From positions 103,889-167,888 of the forward strand of contig JAXLZY010000002.1 in NCBI GenBank assembly GCA_046350635.1: a stretch of DNA of 64,000 nt, given 5' to 3'. The notes below the pieces were generated by a model. The model saw only the letters and a list, made by a program, of their open reading frames with translations. It was not told the origin of the DNA and did no database searches. Source of the stretch: CAZMHJ01 sp046350635 (GTDB lineage Bacteria; Patescibacteriota; Saccharimonadia; Saccharimonadales; CAIOMD01). A program made the translations under genes and the position numbers. Position 1 is the stretch's first letter; every line of letters starts with the position of its first letter. Of this stretch, positions 15,012 to 23,700 are shown piece after piece.

Positions 15012-15624
15012 ATTTGAGGTATATCTTTAAAATAATGCCGCTTGTAATACGGATAATGATTAGTAAGCCAAAAAACAAAGTAGCAAGAAGCGACAAACCT
15101 GCAAGATCTGGTGACCAAATTGGACTCACAAAATCAAAGGTATAAAATTCTTTGTTGGGCAGCGACAGTTGAGGAATACCCTTTCCGTTCTGTGACACGT
15201 AGTCTTGAATACATTGTGCTCGAGCAGTCAGTGGTAAACTTGATCGCTCACACTTCGCTTGAGCGTCAGCGTAGACTTGCGATGAATTATTGAGTGCTGA
15301 AACCCGTTTTTGCTCAGCAGCGACTGCTGCATTGAATCGATTAACAAGTTGTATCGGTGGCTCACTGCTGGTGCTACCGGCACGCAAGTTGGTGTTCATG
15401 TGTCCGTAGACAAAAGCCCGCAAATCCCTTAAGGCTGCCTCAACATCGCCACCATTTGAATCAGCGGTATACACTGCTTCGCGCAAAGATGCCATTTTTA
15501 AATTGTTAGCCCTGAGCGCAAATATGGTTACACCACCGGCTACCAAGAACCCGATAATTAGAAATACGAGTGAGATATCCTGGAACCGATGCCATAAGCC
15601 GGCTACATGGTGTTTTCGTATCAT
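15010..15624 (-). CDS. hypothetical membrane protein with large extracytoplasmic loop
   Basis: 204 aa with helices near 17-37 and 178-198 and a helical loop between them (LREAVYTADSNGGDVEAALRDLR ... AQCIQDYVSQNGKG, with two Cys). No family recognised. Its ATG overlaps the stop of the upstream MFS gene (15621-15624), so it is translationally coupled to that transporter and may be an accessory protein. Confidence 0.7.
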   Translation of the reverse strand: MIRKHHVAGLWHRFQDISLVFLIIGFLVAGGVTIFALRANNLKMASLREAVYTADSNGGDVEAALRDLRAFVYGHMNTNLRAGSTSSEPPIQLVNRFNAAVAAEQKRVSALNNSSQVYADAQAKCERSSLPLTARAQCIQDYVSQNGKGIPQLSLPNKEFYTFDFVSPIWSPDLAGLSLLATLFFGLLIIIRITSGIILKIYLK

Positions 15625-16820
15625 CTTAAGGCCGCGAATTTCTGTTTAGTAATGAGTATGCTTAAGAATGCACCCATGACAAACGCAAATTGGAGTGCCG
15701 TCTTGTCGGATATTGTAGTAGCGATTACCATCATCGTGCCCCAAAAAATAACATTGCCAACCGTTAAAAACATATCGATTAACATAAAGTATGTTATTCG
15801 GTAACCAGGTACGCTATCGGCTGCATCGTACCTACCTTTTAGAAATGGCATTCGGTACATAGCTGTTAATGGTTCATTGATAAGGTTCACAAAGAGCGCC
15901 TGGATTGGGGTTACAACAAAAATACGAGCAATATGAAGCACTGCATTTGCGTACGCGCCTATATTAAGCAGTAATTTACCGTGATTGTCGTCTATAAGTT
16001 TACCGATTGCAAAGATTGCCAAAAAGGCTACGGCCGTACTAATAGCAGTAAGCAGACCGAGTGCAGCGTAGGTGTTAGCCGTAATAACAAACACCCCGAG
16101 AAATAGCGGCCACACCGTAATAGATACGACATTTTCAAGCGCAAATGCCGAGCTTACGAAAATATCCCTTCTGTGGCGCCTCCAGGGAAAGCCTTTAACG
16201 ATAACAACTTGGTGTTGGCGTACAGGTTCTGCCGAAAGAAATATCGGCACTAACGACGCACACAGTACGAAAATTGCAATTGCTATAGTGAACCGCGGGT
16301 CAATAAAGGTAGCTATAAGACCACCAACAACAGGCCCAAGTACTGCGCCGAGCCGTTCAAACATTTGCATATAGCCTAATTCCTTACCACCATGCTCTGA
16401 ATGCTTTATTTTAGAGAAATCAACTTCAAAGGCCATAAGATAAACTCCATAGCAAAATGAGCCGACTACACCAACAAGCCACAGGGGCCAGTGGAGCTCA
16501 TTAATTGTTAAAATGAGCGTCAGATATGCAATTTGCACAAAAACGGCAATAGCCATCGTATGCTTCGGCCCATACCAACCAATGAGCTTTGCTCCAAGCC
16601 ACGACCACAAAGGGCGTATAAGAGTCCAGACAAAAAACATACCGCAAATTGCGGCAATGCTAAATCCTGATTTATACAGATAGATTGGTACAAAAAGTCC
16701 AACAAGACTTATCGATAGAGACCTGAGAAGTTGGGTTGCATATAGCTCGCTGAGCTCATCAAAGCCAACCGTGCGCCAAAAGTGACGTCTCTTAATAATT
16801 TGTTTTACTTTTTCTACCAT
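15621..16820 (-). CDS. MFS transporter
   Basis: 399 aa with about 12 hydrophobic helices and major-facilitator features (LYKSGFSIAAICGMFFVWTL and GYMQMFERLGAVLGPVVGGL, the latter like the motif-C region of exporters). The substrate is not readable; drug or metabolite efflux is the usual role of this arrangement. It is followed by a coupled membrane protein (4-nt overlap) and diverges from the MurC-type ligase gene. Confidence 0.85.
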   Translation of the reverse strand: MVEKVKQIIKRRHFWRTVGFDELSELYATQLLRSLSISLVGLFVPIYLYKSGFSIAAICGMFFVWTLIRPLWSWLGAKLIGWYGPKHTMAIAVFVQIAYLTLILTINELHWPLWLVGVVGSFCYGVYLMAFEVDFSKIKHSEHGGKELGYMQMFERLGAVLGPVVGGLIATFIDPRFTIAIAIFVLCASLVPIFLSAEPVRQHQVVIVKGFPWRRHRRDIFVSSAFALENVVSITVWPLFLGVFVITANTYAALGLLTAISTAVAFLAIFAIGKLIDDNHGKLLLNIGAYANAVLHIARIFVVTPIQALFVNLINEPLTAMYRMPFLKGRYDAADSVPGYRITYFMLIDMFLTVGNVIFWGTMMVIATTISDKTALQFAFVMGAFLSILITKQKFAALR

Positions 16821-16873
16821 TTTGCTTTTTTGTAATTACCCTTTTATAGTAACAGATTTTTACGGTACCATTA

Positions 16874-18169
16874 ATGGGTATGCATATTTATTTTTCTGGC
16901 ATAGGTGGAACAGGGATTGGGCCTTTGGCTCTTATTGCCCATCAGGCCGGGTATACCGTTTCTGGATCCGATAAACAAACGAGTCAATATACTCACTATT
17001 TAGAAAAGCATGGTATTGCACTCCACATAGGACAAACCGAAGATCAAATTAATGCCGTTCACGAACAGCAACCCATAGATTGGCTTGTATATAGCTCTGC
17101 TCTACCCCTTGAAAACCCACAACACCCCGAGCTCGTGTTCGCACAGGACCATGGTATCCATACTTCAAAACGAGATGAATGCTTAAATAAAATCTTGGCC
17201 GACAAAGGGCTTCATATGATTGCTGCCGCAGGAACGCACGGCAAAACAACGACTACTGCCATGCTTATTTGGCTCTTCTTACAGCAACACGTTCCCCTTT
17301 CATATTCTGTTGGTGCAAAAATTAGTTTTGGAGATATGGGGCTTTACGACCCATCGAGTACCTTTTTTGCTTATGAATGTGATGAGTTTGATAAAAACTT
17401 TCTTCAGTTTAACCCAGAAATAAGTATCATAAGCTCGGTTGACTGGGATCACCATGAAATATACCCCACACGGGAAGCGTATATCGAGGCATTCCGTCAA
17501 TTCATAAATCAATCGAGTTACACATATCTATACAAGCACGATGCTGAGTATCTGGGAGTTGTCGACCAGTCAAATGTTGCTGTCATTGATGATAATGACA
17601 CACTACTCGATAGCATTACATTGGCCGGAACCCACAACCGTCGTAATGCCCGCCTAGTCGTTGCAGCAGTTGCACGGGCATTGCATATGGACGAAACAAT
17701 GCTCGTACAAGTAATCTCATCATTCCCTGGCGTTTCGAGGCGCTTTGAGCAAATAGTGCCAAGGCTCTATAGTGATTACGCCCATACACCCGAAGAGATT
17801 GCCGCAACACTACAACTAGCAGGCGAGCTATCAGACAATGTGGTAGTTGTATACGAGCCTCTAACCGATAGGCGACAACACTACATGAAAGATGCATATC
17901 GAACTATCTTCGAACAGGCCGAAGCCGTATATTGGCTCCCAAGTTATTTAGCACGCGAAGACAGTACTCAACAAATTCTGACGCCCGACGAACTTGTAGC
18001 AAATCTAAGCGAAGCGACGCACGCAAGCGTTGCACAAAAAGACGACAAGCTAAAAGAGGTAATTTCGTCAGCATTAGAAGCTGGAAAAACAGTATTATGC
18101 CTGGCAGGTGGTGGCGGTGGCAGCCTTGACGAATGGGTTCGACAAAACTTCGTAAAACCGGCACAATAA
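16874..18169 (+). CDS. Mur ligase, UDP-N-acetylmuramate-L-alanine ligase type (MurC/Mpl)
   Basis: Cytoplasmic ATP-dependent ligase of peptidoglycan synthesis or recycling. IYFSGIGGTGIGPLA is the N-terminal UDP-binding Rossmann loop, AAAGTHGKTTTTAML the ATP site, and YSDYAHTPEEI matches the C-terminal-domain His/Asp motif (DDYGHHPTE in MurC). 431 aa is slightly short for MurC (about 460). MurC and Mpl cannot be separated by eye. The start may be the second Met (16880). mscS follows after 4 nt. Confidence 0.85.
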   Translation: MGMHIYFSGIGGTGIGPLALIAHQAGYTVSGSDKQTSQYTHYLEKHGIALHIGQTEDQINAVHEQQPIDWLVYSSALPLENPQHPELVFAQDHGIHTSKRDECLNKILADKGLHMIAAAGTHGKTTTTAMLIWLFLQQHVPLSYSVGAKISFGDMGLYDPSSTFFAYECDEFDKNFLQFNPEISIISSVDWDHHEIYPTREAYIEAFRQFINQSSYTYLYKHDAEYLGVVDQSNVAVIDDNDTLLDSITLAGTHNRRNARLVVAAVARALHMDETMLVQVISSFPGVSRRFEQIVPRLYSDYAHTPEEIAATLQLAGELSDNVVVVYEPLTDRRQHYMKDAYRTIFEQAEAVYWLPSYLAREDSTQQILTPDELVANLSEATHASVAQKDDKLKEVISSALEAGKTVLCLAGGGGGSLDEWVRQNFVKPAQ

Positions 18170-18173
18170 GCAC

Positions 18174-18980
18174 ATGCATGATTTGTTACAAAATATTCTT
18201 TCTATTAGCAACAACTCTTTTATAAAGATTTTACTCGTTGTTTTATTGGCTCTGGTTGCTCAGATTATCGTTAAAACATTTGTTCGCTATATTTTGCGCA
18301 TACCACTAACAAGAAGTGATGCGGCACCGAGCCATAAACGGGACCGTGAAAAAAGAGTTAAAACATTGACCGGTGTTGCGACGGCTGCTGCCGTATTAGG
18401 CATTTGGTTTATAGCCTTTATTTTAATTATGGGTATCCTGAATATTCCAATCGCGCCACTTCTTACGAGTGCAGGCTTGATTGGTGCGGCACTTGCCTTT
18501 GGTATGCAAAGTCTGATTCGTGATTTTATAAGCGGTATTTTTATTATTGCCGAAAATCAGTACCGAGTAGACGACTATATTCAGCTTGAAAAAGTAAGCG
18601 GACGAGTCGAGGCCATAACAGTTCGAACAACAGTTCTACGCTCAGAAGACGGCACATTACACCATGTACCAAATGGCAGTATTGGTATTACGACCAATTT
18701 GAGCATGGGTGCTTTTTCGGCACGTGAGACGGTTGAGCTAGACTCAGCTGAAACTATTAAAAGTTTTGAAAAGGCATTGGTAAAAATTGCATCAGATATC
18801 GAAAAAGATGAAGAATTATCTTCCATTATTAAGGATGGGCCAAGACTTGTAAGTATTACCAAAGCAACAGCAAAGTCAACAACTGTATTAATTGAATTTA
18901 AAACGACTCCCGCGAAACGTGAAAAAGCTCAAAAAAGTATTTGGCAAGCACTAAAAGAATCAGGTATTAGTCTCGCGTAA
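18174..18980 (+). CDS. mscS: small-conductance mechanosensitive channel (MscS family)
   Basis: 268 aa: helices near 15-37 and 68-90, a pore helix rich in Gly/Ala (LTSAGLIGAALAFGMQSLIRDFISG, about 96-120), then the cytoplasmic beta domain (DDYIQLEKVSGRVEAITVRTTVLRS ... HHVPNGSI). These are standard MscS signatures; the channel releases osmolytes on hypo-osmotic shock. It starts 4 nt after the Mur ligase gene, so probably the same transcript. Confidence 0.92.
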   Translation: MHDLLQNILSISNNSFIKILLVVLLALVAQIIVKTFVRYILRIPLTRSDAAPSHKRDREKRVKTLTGVATAAAVLGIWFIAFILIMGILNIPIAPLLTSAGLIGAALAFGMQSLIRDFISGIFIIAENQYRVDDYIQLEKVSGRVEAITVRTTVLRSEDGTLHHVPNGSIGITTNLSMGAFSARETVELDSAETIKSFEKALVKIASDIEKDEELSSIIKDGPRLVSITKATAKSTTVLIEFKTTPAKREKAQKSIWQALKESGISLA

Positions 18981-18987
18981 AATTGTG

Positions 18988-19317
18988 TTATTGATTATTC
19001 ATTAAACCGAGCGCTTGGTCGGACAACTCACTATTATTGAAATCTGAAGAATCATCCATCGTGGACGTTCGCTGTTCGATGCTCTTTTGAAACTGAACAA
19101 TATCATCTGCCTTTATAGGGCTTTTTGTGTCTATGTCGCTGTTGAGTGTCTGGACTATTTTAGTACCAATTTGAATCTGCTTAACAGTAGCATAGGCTGT
19201 AGAGTTTATAAAAATAAGAAATGTCACAAGAACCATGCTGGCAGCAACTACAACTGCACCCACTATGGCGGTAACCGGATTAAGCCCTTTGATTATTGGA
19301 TCTTGCTGTTCATCCAT
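18988..19317 (-). CDS. hypothetical single-pass membrane protein
   Basis: 109 aa: short N-terminus, one helix (about 14-37), then an extracytoplasmic helical segment. No family recognised. It follows the signal-peptide protein 19319-19894 by 1 nt on the same strand; the two are likely produced together and may interact at the envelope. Confidence 0.6.
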   Translation of the reverse strand: MDEQQDPIIKGLNPVTAIVGAVVVAASMVLVTFLIFINSTAYATVKQIQIGTKIVQTLNSDIDTKSPIKADDIVQFQKSIEQRTSTMDDSSDFNNSELSDQALGLMNNQ

Positions 19318-19318
19318 G

Positions 19319-19894
19319 CTAATTAACCGTTAATCGTTTCTTAAGCTGATTAAATGTACTCGTGTCAGCGGTGTTCATTGTTGACTTAAGTTCGTTTGCT
19401 TCTTTATAGAGTTGCTTTTGCTTTACACGAGCAATGAAGAGACCAGCCATAAACTGTTCTGGCTTTTGCGCACAATCAACCTGTGTAATATCATCTAATG
19501 AAGAGCCGTAGTTACTCGCTGCAAGTGTTACAGAATCAAGATGTTGCTGAACCTTACCCACCAACAAATCAATCTCTGAGGCATCAACACCCTGACGAGC
19601 CATACGTAATTTAATCGCCTGAAGCTCTTTCTGAATATCGCTATATGTATCAATTCTGAGCTGTACTTGTTTGCTCGTTTTTTCTTTTATGGCAGCCAGT
19701 TGTTGCTGAGCGTTTGCGCATTTAACACTAATAGTACTTTTAGCTGCATCATCGAGTGTAATTTGTTGGTCAGAAACAGCTTTTGAAAGCCTAGAGTCAA
19801 CCGTGCCATTCATTTCTTGTTCAGCAATAACAGTCGAAATAGGTACGACAAGCAGTAATACTAGTAAGAATGTTGCATAAATATGTTTTCGCAT
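19319..19894 (-). CDS. secreted helical protein with signal peptide
   Basis: 191 aa. The N-terminus (RKHIYATFLLVLLLVVPISTVIAEQ) is a signal peptide with likely cleavage near residue 24. The mature part is Gln/Lys-rich and helical with two cysteines (VKCANAQQQ and VDCAQKPEQ) that could form a disulfide. No family recognised. On minus, TATAAT (19904-19909) lies 9 nt before ATG and no SD is seen, suggesting a leaderless mRNA. Confidence 0.7.
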   Translation of the reverse strand: MRKHIYATFLLVLLLVVPISTVIAEQEMNGTVDSRLSKAVSDQQITLDDAAKSTISVKCANAQQQLAAIKEKTSKQVQLRIDTYSDIQKELQAIKLRMARQGVDASEIDLLVGKVQQHLDSVTLAASNYGSSLDDITQVDCAQKPEQFMAGLFIARVKQKQLYKEANELKSTMNTADTSTFNQLKKRLTVN

Positions 19895-19917
19895 GCAGAT
19901 AGTATTATACCACTTAT

Positions 19918-20736
19918 CTAGGTGGCTATCGTATATATGACCCCTGTTTTATGAATAAAACCTTCGTGTTCTAGCGCGGCAATAACATCTGCTAGGCGAT
20001 CATCGTTAATATGGTCTGCTAAATCATCAAAAGACTGGGGCTTGTATTGGATTGCCTTTAGCACGCGGCTTCGTACCTGTCTGCGCGAACCCTCGAATTT
20101 TGACTGCTTAACGTAATGCGCGGACTGGTCGTTAACAGTAGGTTGAGTTCGCTTTAAATGTGAGCCGTAGTCCATAAGCGCCCAATACCATTCTCGTGGA
20201 TGTTCGGTATCCACTGTTTTGGTAAGTTCTTCACGTATTTCAGTATCCGTTACCGCTTGTCTGGACTCAAAGAAATGCTTGATATAGACCGTGCGAATAT
20301 TTGTTTCAACAAATATCTGTGGAATATTAAACCCATACACTGAAATGGCTCCAGCTGTATTTATACCGATTCCAGGTAGCGTAACCAGTTCCGTGACATC
20401 ACTCGGGATATTGCCATTAAAGTTGTGTTGTACTTGCTTGCAGGTTTCGTGTAAAAACCGAGCTCTGCGATTATAACCGAGCCCCGTCCATATGCGAAGG
20501 CACTCAGTAAAAGATGCATTAGCAACTGATTCAACAGTCGGAAAGTTCATGAGCCATTCGGCATATTTTGCAATCACCCTGCTAACCTGCGTTTGCTGAA
20601 GCATGACTTCAGACACTAACACATGGTACGGAAAATCTTTATCTTCCACCCCTAGCCGCCATGGTAAATTGTGACGTCCGTGACGTGAATAATACACCCA
20701 CACCGTGTCGATAAACTCTTGTTGTTTTAGTGTCAT
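19918..20736 (-). CDS. MutY-like adenine glycosylase lacking the Fe-S cluster
   Basis: HhH-GPD DNA glycosylase; MutY removes adenine mispaired with 8-oxoguanine. LPWR and SEVMLQQTQVSRVIAKY (catalytic Glu) and the helix-hairpin-helix LPGIGINTAGAI are clear. Two departures are visible. The catalytic Asp of ILDGN/VDGN is a Glu here (IFVETNIRTV). The four cysteines of the 4Fe-4S loop that should follow LMDYG are absent (HLKRTQPTVNDQSAHYVKQ). A short C-terminal winged-helix-like segment replaces the NUDIX-like domain. 272 aa, intact frame. Fe-S-less MutY forms are known in some bacteria; the Asp-to-Glu change is less expected. Confidence 0.8.
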   Translation of the reverse strand: MTLKQQEFIDTVWVYYSRHGRHNLPWRLGVEDKDFPYHVLVSEVMLQQTQVSRVIAKYAEWLMNFPTVESVANASFTECLRIWTGLGYNRRARFLHETCKQVQHNFNGNIPSDVTELVTLPGIGINTAGAISVYGFNIPQIFVETNIRTVYIKHFFESRQAVTDTEIREELTKTVDTEHPREWYWALMDYGSHLKRTQPTVNDQSAHYVKQSKFEGSRRQVRSRVLKAIQYKPQSFDDLADHINDDRLADVIAALEHEGFIHKTGVIYTIAT

Positions 20737-20975
20737 GATTTAACTGATGCAATCCAGTGCATAACGACAGCCGTGCAGACAAAATATGGAAATATTGTGT
20801 ACAGCGCATCACTTACAGAGTGAGCATTATGAATAGAACTCATCATGATGGTGACCAGAAAAGCAACCATTGGTATATAGGTGAGCGCACCTTGCCACGA
20901 ACAGGGCAAGTAACTACCCCGGACTCGAACAAACCAGGCGTCCTTTTTGTGCTTTGGTGGTGACTTACGCTTCAT
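20733..20975 (-). CDS. small membrane protein
   Basis: 80 aa, basic N-terminus (MKRKSPPKHKKD) and two helices (about 30-46 and 55-75). No family recognised. It overlaps the start of the MutY-like gene by 4 nt (ATGA) and follows the 679-aa protein gene by 3 nt, so the three form one minus-strand transcript. Confidence 0.6.
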   Translation of the reverse strand: MKRKSPPKHKKDAWFVRVRGSYLPCSWQGALTYIPMVAFLVTIMMSSIHNAHSVSDALYTIFPYFVCTAVVMHWIASVKS

Positions 20976-20978
20976 ATT

Positions 20979-23018
20979 CTACCTATAATAATACCAGCGA
21001 TTTGTAGAAGCCGTATTACTGACATCACCTACCTTCACGGCATCACCTCCGTCGGTGCTAATAATATAATCGGCTGTCTCAATTGAATTTGTAATCCTAA
21101 ACAATATGTGTGTATCGCTGAGCCAACGTACTGGGTAGCTTAAGCCACTCTTTGTAAGAAGCGCTTTCTCGGCACCATCTTTTTGGCTACGTACAATAAG
21201 CACACCCTTACCATCCCTGGTATCAATCCATAACGAGTTACTGTTTGATGGGTTGTTAACGTATATTCGTTGCGTTGGTGACGCGGGCGCACCGGGAAGT
21301 TGTACTAGCTTTTGACCACCAATAGTTTGCTCGTACCATTTATTATCAGCAGCTGACACCTGTAACTTGTCATAGCCAACCCGATACGTCACCCAGGCTT
21401 CTTTATTCAACAAGACCGTCTTGGAACTGTTGTCAGTATTTACCCTATACAGCTGGGCGGCATCCCCAATAACCGATCCGGTACTACTTGGTGCATAGTA
21501 AATTTGACCATTGTAGACTTCGACGTCATTATAGTAATTTGCATTTGAAATTTCTGTCTGCTTATCTTGTTTATTATCATACACAGCGATTCGTTGTCTG
21601 CCTGACGTTGCGGCGCTTGGCCCAGCGGCTACCTTAACAAACACCAGCTTGTCGCCTACCCAATCAATTAGCTGAATTTGAGCAGATTCTGTACCCACTA
21701 CTTTTGTAACGGTTTTTGCTTGTACATCAATCATGTATAAGTTGCTCAGTAGGTACCCGTTAGAATCACGTTTACCATCGCGCGTGGACACAAGGGCGGC
21801 AGTTGTGCCGTCTGGACTTACGAGCAAACCTACTGGCTCTTGTTCACTACCAGTTCCAGGTAATATGATTGTTTCGTTTTTACCATCTACATCTCGTTTG
21901 TATACATCAAATTTACCCGAACGTTTCGAAACAAATACTTCGGGCTTACCGGCAATAAGTTTTATGTTAGTATTGGTTTTATCTTTACTGCTAATAGATA
22001 GTTGTTCAGTGCGATAATTTTGGCCTTTGATTGTGACCTTGATATCGGCATCAGTTGGTTCAACCGTAAGAACTGCCACGCCCTTTGCGTCTGATACCGC
22101 AGTGCTTTCGCCATCGCTTACTTCGATTTTTTCTATTGGTTTACCGCTGAGCTTGTCAGTAATAGTGAACGAATAGGCTGTTCCCGTGGGAGTCATTTGA
22201 ACCGGGTCGCTATACGGGTTGCTCCCCCACCCCACAATAACCGTCTGACTAACGGGGCTGAACGAGCGTTTCATGAGTACTAGTTGAGTTTTACCAAGTC
22301 GCACGCCCGTCAAAGAAACGGAGCCAGTATCGTCGGTGATTCCTTTTTGACCACCAACCACAACTTCAACATTTTTAATTGGTAAGCCGTATTTGCTGTC
22401 AATTACTTTTAAGCTCATGCCTGCACGCACGCCAACAGCATTTAGACCCGCGTATCGAGTCGAGGGATAAAAAGATAGCCCCAACAATACAGCGGCAACA
22501 AGGGCAAAAGTAATGAACTTGAGTCTTTTGTTGTGCCAAAATCGACTCAATATACTAGGCTTTTTTTCTTTAGGGATAATTGAATCTTTTTGGGCATCTT
22601 CCGCAGCAATAAGATCATCACTTTCTTTAGCTACGATGTCTTTTACCGCCTCGTCAAGTTTCGGATCAGCGAGTTCATCGTCAGTGAGCGTAGTATCAGT
22701 CGTATTGCTAGGTGTGGCTGGAGTCTGTGCTTTTAGGGTTTCATTTATTTCAGCAGCAACTGTCGACACATCTTCTGTTTGTTCGTTGACTTCGTCAGCT
22801 TCTGCAACAGTTGGTTCCGTGACTTTAGGATCTGGTGTAACCTGCACCTGAGCCATAGGTACGTCTTGCACGACCGGAGGCCCGGTTGGTTCTTTTACGG
22901 CAGGTTCATCGGGTGCGTTCTGGGCCTTGGCCTCTTCTGGTATTGGACCCATAATTTTAATGACCTCTTGGTCAATCTCTGGCTCTGGTACTGGTTCGAT
23001 ATGTTTGTCTTTTGACAT
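20979..23018 (-). CDS. membrane-anchored protein with beta-propeller-like outer domain
   Basis: 679 aa in four parts: an acidic, Pro/Thr/Glu-rich disordered cytoplasmic region (1-160); one helix (RLKFITFALVAAVLLGLSF, about 168-186); two carboxypeptidase-regulatory-like beta-sandwich repeats (SLKVIDSKYGLPIKNVEVVV and FTITDKLSGKPIEKIEVSDG); and a region with repeated WD40/TolB-like strands (LLVSPDGTTAALVSTRDG, LYMIDVQAKTVTKVVG, QIYYAPSSTGSV). It probably sits on the cell surface as a binding or sensing protein. First gene of the minus-strand unit with the small membrane protein and the MutY-like gene. Confidence 0.75.
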   Translation of the reverse strand: MSKDKHIEPVPEPEIDQEVIKIMGPIPEEAKAQNAPDEPAVKEPTGPPVVQDVPMAQVQVTPDPKVTEPTVAEADEVNEQTEDVSTVAAEINETLKAQTPATPSNTTDTTLTDDELADPKLDEAVKDIVAKESDDLIAAEDAQKDSIIPKEKKPSILSRFWHNKRLKFITFALVAAVLLGLSFYPSTRYAGLNAVGVRAGMSLKVIDSKYGLPIKNVEVVVGGQKGITDDTGSVSLTGVRLGKTQLVLMKRSFSPVSQTVIVGWGSNPYSDPVQMTPTGTAYSFTITDKLSGKPIEKIEVSDGESTAVSDAKGVAVLTVEPTDADIKVTIKGQNYRTEQLSISSKDKTNTNIKLIAGKPEVFVSKRSGKFDVYKRDVDGKNETIILPGTGSEQEPVGLLVSPDGTTAALVSTRDGKRDSNGYLLSNLYMIDVQAKTVTKVVGTESAQIQLIDWVGDKLVFVKVAAGPSAATSGRQRIAVYDNKQDKQTEISNANYYNDVEVYNGQIYYAPSSTGSVIGDAAQLYRVNTDNSSKTVLLNKEAWVTYRVGYDKLQVSAADNKWYEQTIGGQKLVQLPGAPASPTQRIYVNNPSNSNSLWIDTRDGKGVLIVRSQKDGAEKALLTKSGLSYPVRWLSDTHILFRITNSIETADYIISTDGGDAVKVGDVSNTASTNRWYYYR

Positions 23019-23073
23019 AAGCGTTATTCAAGTACTATTTTACCAAAAAAGAAGATGCGCTACTATGAGGTAG

Positions 23074-23700
23074 ATGACAGAGTTCAAACTGGCCCTCGGT
23101 GTGGCCCAAAAGCACCTCAAAAAAGTTGACCCTGAGCTTGGGTTTATTATTGACCACTACGGCGATTGCACCATAGTACCGCACACAAATTACTACGAAG
23201 AACTGATTAGCAGCATTATTAGCCAACAGCTTAGTGTTAAAGCAGCGTCGACCATATGGCAGCGGTTCATAGAACTGTACGACGGTAAAACACCCACACC
23301 AGAGCAAATTATCAAAACAGATATCGAGACAATCCGGGCCGTAGGTGCAAGTTATGCTAAGGCTCGCTACATTCAAGATTTAGCGATGCACATCATGAGT
23401 GGCAAGCTTGACCTTGCCCATATTGCTACCCTTGATAATGACACGCTAATTGCACAATTAACGTCTGTTAAGGGTATTGGTGAATGGAGTGCTCACATGT
23501 TTATGATTTTTAGCCTTGGGCGACTTGATATTTTACCGTGGGGTGATCTTGGCGTACGCAAGAGCTCACAGCTTATTTATAATCTACCGACCCTGCCAAA
23601 TAAAGCTGAGCTTATCAGTCTTTCAGAGCAACATCAGTGGCATCCATACGAATCTGTCGCCGCATGGTATCTTTGGAAGAATCTCGATAATAAAGACTAG
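23074..23700 (+). CDS. DNA-3-methyladenine glycosylase II-like protein
   Basis: 208-aa HhH-GPD protein of the AlkA kind, which removes alkylated purines. LISSIISQQLSVKAASTIW is the family helix, TSVKGIGEWSAHMFMIF the helix-hairpin-helix, and ILPWGDLGVRKS carries the catalytic Asp (as in AlkA's FPAGDLAIR). No Fe-S cysteines are needed in this family. It overlaps the convergent aspS gene by 4 nt. GAGG lies just before ATG. Confidence 0.9.
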   Translation: MTEFKLALGVAQKHLKKVDPELGFIIDHYGDCTIVPHTNYYEELISSIISQQLSVKAASTIWQRFIELYDGKTPTPEQIIKTDIETIRAVGASYAKARYIQDLAMHIMSGKLDLAHIATLDNDTLIAQLTSVKGIGEWSAHMFMIFSLGRLDILPWGDLGVRKSSQLIYNLPTLPNKAELISLSEQHQWHPYESVAAWYLWKNLDNKD

